In this document: positions 33,807 through 42,310 of the stretch, piece by piece
Layout of the letters: the number at the start of each line of letters is the position of its first letter
Position numbering within the stretch: the first letter of the stretch is position 1
Source of the DNA: JBPOFM01 sp051252455
Lineage (GTDB): Bacteria > Bacteroidota > Bacteroidia > Flavobacteriales > Flavobacteriaceae
Reading direction: 5' to 3'
NCBI GenBank assembly: GCA_051252455.1
Contig: JBPOFM010000004.1
Span: 248,001-312,000, forward strand
DNA: 64,000 nucleotides
Made by a program: the position numbers and the translations under genes
The notes under the pieces: generated by a model
What the model was told of the DNA's origin: nothing
What the model saw: only the letters and a program-made list of their open reading frames with translations
The model's database searches: none

Positions 33807-35315
33807 ATGACAATATCAACCTTAAATAAAAAAGATTGGTTTAAAGACCGGGGCTATCTCCATTTGACTAACCAAATAAAAAAGGGGGATAAAGAAAATG
33901 TGTATCGATATGTTTCAAATTCAGAAAAAGTACTTAAGCATAAGTTTACGCCCTTCATTTTAAAAGAAACAAAAAACAGACGTTATAGATTTTCAGAGGA
34001 TTTAAAGAAGCGTTCTCATAAAGCGGTAGATGATAAAGGGCAATTCATTGCTAATACCAAGTTACGACCTATAATGTACGCCACACATATAGACTCACAC
34101 ATTTATTCTTATTACTCCCACAAAATCATACAGCCTAAATACGAAACACTTTTAAAATCTGACGCCGTTTTAGATAAATGTGTTACGGCCTATAGACAAA
34201 TCATAAGTGATGACGGAGTTAGATTTAAATATAATGTTGATTTTGCAAAAGAAGTATTTGAAGAAATCAAACACAGAAAAGAATGCGCTGTTCTAGCATT
34301 TGATATCAAAAACTTCTTTCCTTCCTTAAACCATAACCAATTAAAAAAAATATGGAGTGACGTCTTAGGTACAAAAAGTTTGCCCAAAGACCACTATGCC
34401 GTTTTTAAGTCAATTACCAATTTTAGTTATTTTTATTACGATGATTTACGGCAACGACGCAAGGGCCATTTAGATGAAAAGAAAATAGCTCACCTTAAAA
34501 ATAAAGGAAAATTTCAATTTTTTGAGAACTATCAAGATTTTAAGGAATCCGAAATTCAGGTGTATAAAAATCAGAAAAAAAAAGACGGAATAATTTCGGG
34601 AATACCACAAGGTTTACCCATTAGCGCGATGCTTGCTAATTTATATATGCTACCATTTGATAAAAACATAGTTGAGAAATTAGTGAAATCTAAAAATTGC
34701 TATTACAGAAGATATTCGGATGATTTGGTTGTGGTATGTGACATGGCAGATTTAGCAGAAGTAGAGAAAGTTGTGAATGAAGAAATGAATATGATAAAAC
34801 TGACTATTTCCAAAGATAAAACCGAAAAATATAGATTCCAAACTGTAAACAATCATCTTAAATGCTTTAAAATAAAAAATGGACAACTCATATCAGAATC
34901 CTATCTTCAATATCTTGGGTTTGATTTTTATGGGTATAAAACTTTGATAAAATCTGCGAACGTATCTAGATTTTATCGTGAGATGAAAGAGAGCATTGCG
35001 ATGAAGGATAAGCGTGTTGAGACCATACAAAAAAAACTCCTCACTAGTGAAGCGATAATTTACAAAAGAAAAATTTATAGACTTTACAGTTTTAAGGGAG
35101 TCAAATCACGGGAGCTACCAGCTTCTAAAATGATATATCAAAGAGGAAAGCTTATAAAAAAAGAATTCACTAGAAAATATAGAGGTAACTTTTTAAAATA
35201 TGCTTATAGAGCATCTGATATTATGGAAGCGTCAGAAATCAGAACGCAATTAAGGAGACATATGATAATCTTAAAAAAATATATGAATCAATTCGGCTTC
35301 GATAATTTAAATTAA
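33807..35315 (+). CDS. Stand-alone reverse transcriptase, probable antiphage DRT type
   Basis: 502 residues. Motif A FDIKNFFPSL (catalytic D166), motif B GIPQGLPIS (265-273), motif C YSDD (303-306, catalytic D305 and D306), motif D LTISKDKTEKY and YLQYLGFDFYG. The N-terminus WFKDRGYLHL and KLRPIMYATHIDSHIYSYY match, as I recall, unknown-group (UG) reverse transcriptases such as DRT2. No maturase, endonuclease or group II intron RNA is present, and retron-type signatures were not seen. All catalytic Asp are intact. The upstream structured gap is the likely template. Exact DRT class unassigned. Confidence 0.85.
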   Translation: MTISTLNKKDWFKDRGYLHLTNQIKKGDKENVYRYVSNSEKVLKHKFTPFILKETKNRRYRFSEDLKKRSHKAVDDKGQFIANTKLRPIMYATHIDSHIYSYYSHKIIQPKYETLLKSDAVLDKCVTAYRQIISDDGVRFKYNVDFAKEVFEEIKHRKECAVLAFDIKNFFPSLNHNQLKKIWSDVLGTKSLPKDHYAVFKSITNFSYFYYDDLRQRRKGHLDEKKIAHLKNKGKFQFFENYQDFKESEIQVYKNQKKKDGIISGIPQGLPISAMLANLYMLPFDKNIVEKLVKSKNCYYRRYSDDLVVVCDMADLAEVEKVVNEEMNMIKLTISKDKTEKYRFQTVNNHLKCFKIKNGQLISESYLQYLGFDFYGYKTLIKSANVSRFYREMKESIAMKDKRVETIQKKLLTSEAIIYKRKIYRLYSFKGVKSRELPASKMIYQRGKLIKKEFTRKYRGNFLKYAYRASDIMEASEIRTQLRRHMIILKKYMNQFGFDNLN

Positions 35316-35400
35316 CTGATATCTTCATAACCCAATACCACAAATTCCCAATCCATCCCCTCAACAGTAAAAACAACCCCCAAATTTCAAATAACCCTCC

Positions 35401-35697
35401 TCACCCTACACTTTTTTTAGAAACAGTAGAAGTATCAAATGGTAATCGATACGCCCCATCCTTCTTAAAACCTTTCAAAGGTTCAAAAGTTGTTCCATCC
35501 ACCGGTTTCCATGCTTTCACATAATCGCCATCACGCAGAAAATCTGCTATTGGTAACCAACTACCAGATTGCATTCTATAATCGGCACGGGCTTCACGCT
35601 CCAATCCAGTTTCCGCATCCATAATGATGATGCGATACATTGCCGCCCTTGTTGGTTTCTTCTTCTCATTGTCAATATAACCATCTTGCATTTCCAT
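35401..35697 (-). CDS. Hypothetical 98-residue protein
   Basis: Soluble, basic-acidic mix; YRIIIMDAETGLEREARADY and SWLPIADFLRDGDYVKAWKP look like a compact beta-rich domain. Convergent with the reverse transcriptase, 85 bases away. No family recognised; an accessory gene by context. Confidence 0.6.
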   Translation of the reverse strand: MEMQDGYIDNEKKKPTRAAMYRIIIMDAETGLEREARADYRMQSGSWLPIADFLRDGDYVKAWKPVDGTTFEPLKGFKKDGAYRLPFDTSTVSKKSVG

Positions 35698-35909
35698 AAC
35701 TTATATTTTTCAAACAAAGTTAGCTCAAGTATCATGAAACCGTTGCCAACATTTGTAGCAACTTCCCAACACCCAAATCCCCGCTAGCGCTCGTTTGCAA
35801 CGAGTGCCAGCAACAGTGAGCCATCACCACCCACCACGCCCCTACAAAGAGTCCCCATAAAATTTCACCCACTCCCTCCCAACCTTTACCCACAACCTCC
35901 ATCCCCATT

Positions 35910-36098
35910 CGCACTCCCATGATCACCCATCGCACAGCCTAAATACTTTTTCGCACAGCCTAATTCTCCTTACGCAGAGCGTAATTATTTCATTGCACAG
36001 TCAAATACGCTTTCTGCACAGCATTAAGATGTTTACGCAGAGCCTTATTCCGTTTACGCAGAGCCATAATATTTTTACCCAGAGGCATGTTCTCCAAC
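35910..36098. repeat. Nine imperfect 21-bp tandem repeats
   Basis: Units start at 35910, 35931, 35952, 35973, 35994, 36015, 36036, 36057 and 36078, all exactly 21 bases. Consensus about CGCASAGCCTAATNNTTTTTA; the first and last copies are the most decayed. No spacer, so not CRISPR. Read from the second base, units two to five encode A-Q/E-P/R heptapeptides before a stop, but no start is present. The surrounding 35698-36278 gap is strikingly C-rich and G-poor on this strand, with no other gene. Confidence 0.85.
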
Positions 36099-36278
36099 CC
36101 CAAAAAAAACCCCAAAAACCCACAACCACACCATAAATACCATCTTCTAGCAAACCTTTATGTCATAACATCTGTCCATATCCAATATCAATAAACACCC
36201 CAGACCAAAATTGCCCACACAATCTCCAAAACCAAACCATAAATTTCCTAAACCTAGGCTACTAACAGAAACAATACA

Positions 36279-36450
36279 ATGAGCAAAACAAAACTTACAA
36301 TCAGCAGTAACGGTACCATAAAGCAAAGTGCAATTTCAAAATTCAAGATGCCCATGCCCGAGTATGCTCTACAAGTCACAACCGTTTTAGCCATTAGCCC
36401 GTGTTGACTGCCTGCAAACAAACCATCCCATCGCGCACACCACATACACA
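36279..36450 (+). pseudogene. Decayed copy of the CDGSH iron-sulfur gene
   Basis: Starts ATGAGCAAAACAAAACTTAC, nearly identical to the intact gene at 40403, and reads MSKTKLTISSNGTIK. Later segments YALQ, TVLAIS and ANKP match YGLQ, TVLGIC and ANKP of the intact protein, but a TGA follows ISPC, and the cluster Cys/Asp/Gly residues after ANKP are gone. Non-functional. It sits just left of the kai operon while the intact gene sits just right. Confidence 0.75.
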
Positions 36451-36543
36451 ATGCTCCCATCCTACGCGCATATCTTCAACCAATTTCGCAACAATAATTA
36501 TGTATAATTACACACAAACAGTTTTCAAATTTTAATATTTAAT

Positions 36544-36551
36544 TATCTTTA
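36544..36551 (+). promoter_or_regulatory. Near-consensus -7 box TATCTTTA for the kai operon
   Basis: One mismatch to TAnnTTTG, 18 bases before the kaiC ATG. Confidence 0.35.
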
Positions 36552-36568
36552 CACTCCTAAATAACATT

Positions 36569-37999
36569 ATGAAAAATACAATTCCCAAAACCCGAACGGG
36601 GATCGACGGCCTAGACGAGGTGACCGAGGGTGGCTTTCCTAAAGGACGTCCAACACTAATATGTGGCAGTGCAGGCTGCGGTAAAACATTATTCGGCATG
36701 CAATTTCTTGTCAAAGGAATTACAGAAGATAACGAACCAGGCGTCTTCATGAGTTTCGAAGAAACCACAAAAGATCTGACACAAAATGTGCAATCTCTTG
36801 GCTTCAACCTGGACCAAATGATTGCAGAAAAAAAATTGCGCATAGACCATGTGCATATCGAACGTTCAGAAATTGAAGAAACAGGCGAGTACGATTTAGA
36901 AGGCTTATTTGTGCGTCTCAATTATGCTATAGATAGCATCGGCGCCAAGCGTGTAGTGCTCGATACTATTGAATCACTCTTTGGAGGACTAGATAATTCG
37001 GCCATCCTTCGTTCAGAGTTGCGTAGGTTGTTTCAATGGCTAAAGGATAAAGGCGTGACCACCATCATTACAGGAGAGCGTGGAAATAATTCGCTCACAC
37101 GACAGGGATTGGAAGAATATGTGTCCGATTGTGTGATTCTCCTAGACTTTCGTGTTATCGACCAGATCGCCACAAGACGTTTACGTATTGTAAAGTACAG
37201 AGGTTCTACGCATGGCACCAACGAATATCCTTTTCTTATTGATGAAAGCGGAATATCCGTCCTGCCCATCACCTCACTAAAACTTGAACATAAAACCTCT
37301 GATGAAATCGTTTCAACAGGGCTTCCTGCACTTGATGGTTTATTTGCACGTGGCGGCTACTTCAAAGGAAGTAGTACTCTTGTTTCTGGTTCAGCAGGTA
37401 CCGCAAAAACAATTCTGGCAACCTACTTTGCATTAAGCAGTTGCAGAAGAAACGAATCTGTACTTTATTTTTCTTTTGAAGAATCTCCTGGGCAACTGAT
37501 ACGCAACATGAAATCTGTGGATATCAACATCGAGCAGTATGTGGATTCCAAATTGCTACACATCCATGCATCTCGACCTTCATTGCAAGGTCTGGAGATG
37601 CATCTGCTGTTATTGCATAAACTAATTAAAGAACACAAACCACTCACCGTCATTGTAGACCCTATAAGCAGTTTAGTAACTGTGGGCTCTGGCAGCGAAG
37701 TCCGCGCCATGTTGGTTCGTTTAATGGACATGCTAAAAGGGAGAGGCATCAGCGCCCTCTTTACATCGCTCACTCCCAAAGGTCAATCAGGTGTTGGCGT
37801 TACCGAAAATACCATCTCATCCCTAGCCGATACATGGATAAAATTGAGCAATAAAGAAAGTAATAGAGGAAGAGTTCGTAATTTAGTAGTGGTAAAATCT
37901 AGAGGAATGGGGCACAACAATGATGTTAGTGACTTCATTATTACAGATAAAGGAATAAAATTCCTAGATTCACATTCAGATCAAAAGAATATTGATTAA
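36569..37999 (+). CDS. kaiC: KaiC-family double RecA ATPase
   Basis: 476 residues, two KaiC domains. CI: Walker A GSAGCGKT (33-40), SFEE with catalytic glutamates (62-65). CII: Walker A GSAGTAKT (274-281), SFEE (302-305). Aligning ENTISSLADT with the cyanobacterial phosphorylation segment puts S417 and S418 at the S431/T432 sites and T412 at T426, so autophosphorylation is plausible, with Ser replacing Thr. It is a non-cyanobacterial KaiC; kaiA is absent, as in most such loci. First gene of a five-gene operon with two kaiB, a kinase and a response regulator. Confidence 0.93.
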   Translation: MKNTIPKTRTGIDGLDEVTEGGFPKGRPTLICGSAGCGKTLFGMQFLVKGITEDNEPGVFMSFEETTKDLTQNVQSLGFNLDQMIAEKKLRIDHVHIERSEIEETGEYDLEGLFVRLNYAIDSIGAKRVVLDTIESLFGGLDNSAILRSELRRLFQWLKDKGVTTIITGERGNNSLTRQGLEEYVSDCVILLDFRVIDQIATRRLRIVKYRGSTHGTNEYPFLIDESGISVLPITSLKLEHKTSDEIVSTGLPALDGLFARGGYFKGSSTLVSGSAGTAKTILATYFALSSCRRNESVLYFSFEESPGQLIRNMKSVDINIEQYVDSKLLHIHASRPSLQGLEMHLLLLHKLIKEHKPLTVIVDPISSLVTVGSGSEVRAMLVRLMDMLKGRGISALFTSLTPKGQSGVGVTENTISSLADTWIKLSNKESNRGRVRNLVVVKSRGMGHNNDVSDFIITDKGIKFLDSHSDQKNID

Positions 38000-38018
38000 C
38001 CATATGCAAGAATAATTA

Positions 38019-38330
38019 ATGAAGACCGCAACTATGGCAAAAGAAGAATTAATCGAATTAAGATTGTATGTGGCAGGACAAACGCCCAAATCAATCCTTG
38101 CCCTCAAAAATATAACCAAGTATTGCAAAGAACATTTAGAAGGCAGGTACACCATTGAAGTCATTGACCTTTTAAAAAGTCCACAACTTGCAGAAGGTGA
38201 TCAGATATTTGCCATACCGACGCTTGTCCGCAAATTCCCTGAACCCATACGCAAGATTATTGGCGATCTTTCAAACGAAGAAAAAGTATTGGTGGGCCTC
38301 AATATCCGATCACTTAACTTGAACAAATAA
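38019..38330 (+). CDS. kaiB: KaiB-family protein, first copy
   Basis: 103 residues, thioredoxin-like KaiB fold: LRLYVAGQTPKSILALKNITKYC, YTIEVIDLLKSPQLAEGDQIFAIPTLVRKFPEP and KIIGDLSNEEKVL. Family proteins bind the KaiC ring. ATG 38034 (MAKEEL) is an alternative start. Six bases separate it from the second copy. Confidence 0.92.
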   Translation: MKTATMAKEELIELRLYVAGQTPKSILALKNITKYCKEHLEGRYTIEVIDLLKSPQLAEGDQIFAIPTLVRKFPEPIRKIIGDLSNEEKVLVGLNIRSLNLNK

Positions 38331-38336
38331 AGGTAG

Positions 38337-38648
38337 ATGAAAGACATCCAACATATAAAACCCAAGACAGACGACACACTCGTGCTCAAATTATATGTTT
38401 CAGGCATGTCACAAAATTCAATGGAAGCCATAACAAATATAAAAAAGATATGTAATGAATCGCTCGTAGAGGATTATGAGTTGGAAATCATTGACCTTTA
38501 TAAAAACCCAGAAGAAGCCAAAGAACACCAGATTATATTCAGTCCATCGCTCCTTAAAACTTCACCCTTACCAAAGAAAGTTTTAATAGGAACGTTTCGC
38601 GACACAGAAAAAGTAACTACCGCTTTGGGAATATCAATTAAAGAATAG
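38337..38648 (+). CDS. kaiB: KaiB-family protein, second copy
   Basis: 103 residues: LKLYVSGMSQNSMEAITNIKKIC, YELEIIDLYKNPEEAKEHQIIFSPSLLKTSPLPKKVLIGTF. Same fold as the first copy but clearly diverged, so an old duplication with possible division of labour. The histidine kinase ATG directly abuts its TAG stop. Confidence 0.92.
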   Translation: MKDIQHIKPKTDDTLVLKLYVSGMSQNSMEAITNIKKICNESLVEDYELEIIDLYKNPEEAKEHQIIFSPSLLKTSPLPKKVLIGTFRDTEKVTTALGISIKE

Positions 38649-39896
38649 ATGGATTCAGTACAGGAAGCTAATTATATTCAAGAAATTGCCGAACTCAAAA
38701 ATCGTTTAGAGGGAGCCGAGCAATTAATCGACGCTATCAAAGCAGGTGAAGTCGATGCATTTGCTGTTAACAATGACGATAAATCTGAAGTATTCACACT
38801 TCATAGTGGCGATTATGCCTATCGCGTTTTAGTAGAGAATTTTAGTGAAGGTGCCATCAACATTACAGATGATGGCTTAATAGTTTACAGTAATAAATAC
38901 TTTCATGAATTGCTTCGTTCGCCGTATGACAATACAGTAGGTAAATCAATATACGATTTCATTCATCCAGACTCAACAGACACGTTCGCCGCTCTTTTAA
39001 AACAAGCACTCAAAGGAAAAAGTAAGGGAGAAATCAATTTGAAGGCAGGTCGAAAAAGCATTCCCGTCTATGTGTCACTCACCTCCTTATTCCCTAACCT
39101 ACCCACAGTAGGAATCATTGTTACCGACTTGAGTGAAAAGAAAAACAATGAAAAAATATTGGCAGCAAAAAATTTAGAACTAGAGAATATCAATAGAGAA
39201 CTTGCCTCCTTCAGTTATGTTGCCAGTCACGACTTAAAAGAACCTTTGAGAAAGATTCAAGCATTTAGCAAACGGATACTTGATACCGAAAATTTTTCTC
39301 AAAAAACGGATGATTATTTTCAGCGTATTATCTCAGCAGCAGAGCGAATGCAAAATCTGATTGAATCGTTGTTGCAATTTTCTAGAGCAAACACTACCGA
39401 ATTGGCTTTTGAACCTTATGATTTGAACGAAATTGTAGAAGAAGCAAAAACATATCTTCAAGAAACCATCATTGAAACCCATACGGTCATTGAAACAGAA
39501 AACCTTCCGGTTATTGAGATAGTACCCGTTCAGTTTACACAACTTATAGCCAATGTACTAGACAATGCTATTAAATACAAACGTGCTGAAGTGCAGCCGC
39601 ATATAAAAATCAGTGCCATTCATATGAACGGTAAAAAAATTGAACATCCGCTTGCCGATAAACAACAAAATTACCTTCAAATTAACATCATTGACAACGG
39701 AATAGGTTTTGAAAAAGAGTACGCAAACAAAATCTTTGAACTATTTCAAAGGCTTCATGGCATGAGCGAATATTCTGGTACTGGTATTGGTTTAGCCATT
39801 TGCAAGAAAATTGCTAGCAACCATAACGGATTCATAACGGCAGAAGGGTCACTAGGAACAGGTTCAACATTTAGAATATACATACCACATGAATAA
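38649..39896 (+). CDS. PAS-domain sensor histidine kinase of the kai operon
   Basis: 415 residues, no membrane helix, so cytoplasmic. N-terminal coiled coil, PAS domain (about 55-165), HisKA with phosphorylated H194 in YVASHDLKEPL, then HATPase with N box (VLDNAIKYK), G1 (DNGIGF), F and G2 (SGTGIGLAICKKI). Likely output kinase of the Kai proteins, analogous to SasA in role but with a PAS in place of a KaiB-like sensor. Overlaps the response regulator by eight bases. Confidence 0.93.
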   Translation: MDSVQEANYIQEIAELKNRLEGAEQLIDAIKAGEVDAFAVNNDDKSEVFTLHSGDYAYRVLVENFSEGAINITDDGLIVYSNKYFHELLRSPYDNTVGKSIYDFIHPDSTDTFAALLKQALKGKSKGEINLKAGRKSIPVYVSLTSLFPNLPTVGIIVTDLSEKKNNEKILAAKNLELENINRELASFSYVASHDLKEPLRKIQAFSKRILDTENFSQKTDDYFQRIISAAERMQNLIESLLQFSRANTTELAFEPYDLNEIVEEAKTYLQETIIETHTVIETENLPVIEIVPVQFTQLIANVLDNAIKYKRAEVQPHIKISAIHMNGKKIEHPLADKQQNYLQINIIDNGIGFEKEYANKIFELFQRLHGMSEYSGTGIGLAICKKIASNHNGFITAEGSLGTGSTFRIYIPHE

Positions 39897-40296
39897 AATA
39901 TTTTTAATAGACGATGATGAAGATGATCAACTCTTTTTCCAAGAAGCTTTAGAATTAATAAATCCATCACTTCAATGCGATACCGCAGGCAATGGAAAAA
40001 TTGCACTCGATAAATTGAAAGCAAGCGAGACAATGCCCGACCTAATATTTCTTGATCTCAACATGCCAGTCATGAATGGTCTCGAGTTACTCAGTCACAT
40101 CAAAAATGATATAAAAATCAATAAAATTCCTATAGGAATTTTCACCACCTCTAACATTAATGAAGACGTGGAACTCACAAAAAAATTAGGAGCAAAATTC
40201 TTCATAACAAAGCCGAGTGACTTTAAACTTCTCTGCATTAAGCTCAAAAAATTATTGGCTGAAGATTTTACAACTGATAAGTTTATATCTATATAA
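39889..40296 (+). CDS. Single-domain response regulator (Rcp1-like)
   Basis: 135 residues, receiver domain only. Acidic pocket DDDEDD at 8-13, phosphoacceptor D56 in FLDLNMP, conserved Lys in FFITKPSD. It lacks a DNA-binding output, so it acts by protein contact. Partner of the overlapping kinase; last gene of the kai operon. Confidence 0.93.
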   Translation: MNKIFLIDDDEDDQLFFQEALELINPSLQCDTAGNGKIALDKLKASETMPDLIFLDLNMPVMNGLELLSHIKNDIKINKIPIGIFTTSNINEDVELTKKLGAKFFITKPSDFKLLCIKLKKLLAEDFTTDKFISI

Positions 40297-40402
40297 ACCC
40301 ATTAAATTGGTTTCAGTTCGTATTAATACAAATAAAAGCTAGCCACAACATTTTTCAACAACTAACCATAATTTTACTCAACTTACAATAAATATATATG
40401 CT

Positions 40403-40630
40403 ATGAGCAAAACAAAATTAACAATCAACAGCAACGGCTCTGTAAAAGTAGAGGGCGATTTCGAAATAGTAGACGCCCAAGGCAATCAATACGGACTACA
40501 AGGCCGAACTGTGCTAGGCATTTGTCGTTGTGGTCTTTCAGCAAACAAACCGTTTTGTGATGGCGCACACCGCAACCATTTTGAGCATGATGCAACGGCT
40601 TTTGATTTGCCTCCTATGAAAGTCAGATAA
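40403..40630 (+). CDS. CDGSH iron-sulfur domain protein
   Basis: 75 residues. 2Fe-2S ligands C41, C43, C52 and H56 in CRCGLSANKPFCDGAH, the CDGSH motif. N-terminal strand region MSKTKLTINSNGSVKVEGDF binds no known partner. Probably an electron-transfer or sensing protein. A decayed copy lies at 36279-36450, left of the kai operon. Confidence 0.93.
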   Translation: MSKTKLTINSNGSVKVEGDFEIVDAQGNQYGLQGRTVLGICRCGLSANKPFCDGAHRNHFEHDATAFDLPPMKVR

Positions 40631-40669
40631 GTACGGACAGCATTTATCAACATAGCATTGTCAGTTCGA

Positions 40670-40763
40670 GTGATTCGATGAAGGAGAATCGTATCGAGAA
40701 TTTCAGTTCCTCTATCATTTGTCAGTTGGCATGACTCTACAAAAGAAATTCATATCGAGAACC
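40670..40763. repeat. Two copies of a dispersed GTCAGTTCGAG...TATCGAGAA repeat
   Basis: First copy 40670-40703 runs GTCAGTTCGAGTGATTCGAT to GTATCGAGAAT; second, more decayed, 40721-40763 ends CATATCGAGAACC. Each has inverted TTCGA/TCGAA-like ends. I recall such GTCAGTTCGAG elements throughout flavobacterial intergenic DNA; not checked here. Confidence 0.6.
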
Positions 40764-40816
40764 AAAATTATGCAATAGAGACAATGCCAGTTTAAAAATA
40801 GTTCTATTTTTAAAAG

Positions 40817-42070
40817 ATGGAAGACCACTACATACTATTGGCCAGTTTAGGAATTGCAACGCTTATCATGGCGTGGCTACCGTCTCTATCAGAAAAAATA
40901 AAAGTAAGTTCCCCGATCATACTCTTGATGTTAGGAATTCTACTCTATTGGTTAGGCACACCCTTGGGTTGGGATGAATATCTGTGGAGCGATCATTCCA
41001 TGATGGTCTTTTCAGAAGTGATTGTCATTATTTCTCTCATGGGCGCCGGCTTAAAAATAGGCGGTGAATATTCTTTTAAAGCCTGGAAACGTCCTTTATT
41101 ACTCATAGGCATCACTATGCCACTGACCATGCTTGCGGCATACCTATTCGGGGTCTACTTTTTGGCATTGAGCATTCCAGCCTCGCTCCTATTGGCAGCC
41201 GTATTAGCACCTACCGATCCTGTACTCGCCTCCGATGTACAACTCGACGACCCAGAACGGGAAGATAAACTAAAAGACAAAGTTCGCTTTTCACTTACCG
41301 CCGAAGCCGGACTCAACGATGGTATGGCATTCCCCTTTACCTATATGGCAGTATTAGTGGCACAGGCTGGAAGTTTTGCCGCTTTCAATTTCACCAATTG
41401 GGTGTGGGACAAACTTCTATTAAAAATAATTATTGGTATCGCGGTAGGTATCGTTATAGGACGAGGTGTGGGTTACTTAATGACTTACCTCAACAAATGG
41501 GCAGGCATCAAAACCTATGATGGGTTTCTGGCACTGTCACTCACATTCGCAGTATATGGGATCTCCGAATTACTCCACGGCTATGGCTTTATGGCTGTAT
41601 TTTTTGCAGGATTGAGCGTCAGATATTCAGAACATGTCAGCGGAAAACACAAACAAAAAATGCATGATTTCAGTCATGAGATTGAACGTCTACTAATCGT
41701 CGTTTGGATCCTTATTTTCGGAAGTACCATCATGAACGGTATTCTTGATGTGACCGACTGGAAAGGAATTCTTTTCAGCGCCCTGTTCGTATTGATCGTG
41801 CGCCCGCTTGCTGGACTTATCAGTTTTATTGGCATCAAGGATTCTTTCAAAAATAAATTGGCAATTAGTTTTCTGGGCATTCGTGGTGTGGGCTCTGTGT
41901 TCTACCTATCTTGGGCTTTCATTCAGACGGATACAATTGAAAACAAATTGGAACTGTACTCCATCGTCGCTTACATCATTTTGTTCTCCGTAATTTTACA
42001 CGGACTTACGGCACCATCTATTATATATTACTTCAGAAAGCGCCGTAAAAAGCACCTTATTCAGGATTAA
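40817..42070 (+). CDS. Cation/proton antiporter, CPA1 type
   Basis: 417 residues, about twelve membrane helices. LLAAVLAPTDPVLASDVQ is the characteristic PTDP segment, followed by FSLTAEAGLNDGMAFPFTY with the ion-binding ND motif. Exchanges sodium or potassium for protons at the inner membrane. No C-terminal regulatory domain. No obvious operon partner; 240 bases separate it from the DUF389 gene. Confidence 0.93.
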   Translation: MEDHYILLASLGIATLIMAWLPSLSEKIKVSSPIILLMLGILLYWLGTPLGWDEYLWSDHSMMVFSEVIVIISLMGAGLKIGGEYSFKAWKRPLLLIGITMPLTMLAAYLFGVYFLALSIPASLLLAAVLAPTDPVLASDVQLDDPEREDKLKDKVRFSLTAEAGLNDGMAFPFTYMAVLVAQAGSFAAFNFTNWVWDKLLLKIIIGIAVGIVIGRGVGYLMTYLNKWAGIKTYDGFLALSLTFAVYGISELLHGYGFMAVFFAGLSVRYSEHVSGKHKQKMHDFSHEIERLLIVVWILIFGSTIMNGILDVTDWKGILFSALFVLIVRPLAGLISFIGIKDSFKNKLAISFLGIRGVGSVFYLSWAFIQTDTIENKLELYSIVAYIILFSVILHGLTAPSIIYYFRKRRKKHLIQD

Positions 42071-42310
42071 GTTTCTAAAATTCTTTATAACTATTTCTTG
42101 TTTTCACCTTAAAACTGAAGATGTATCAATTCGCAGCCTCATATTCTCCTCACTTCTCTTCTAGCATTTAAGTTAATCTTTCTCCCGATTCAAGTAGTCT
42201 TCATTTCGCTCCCTTCATATATTTAGTTAACCTTAATTAGCTTATCCTTTAACCACAAAGTAGTGATATCATTAACATAACAGGACCAACAAGTCCATAT
42301 TACTCACGCT

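Noticed and set aside
35910..36098. CRISPR array
   Set aside because: Units are directly adjacent at 21 bases with no unique spacers and no cas genes nearby.
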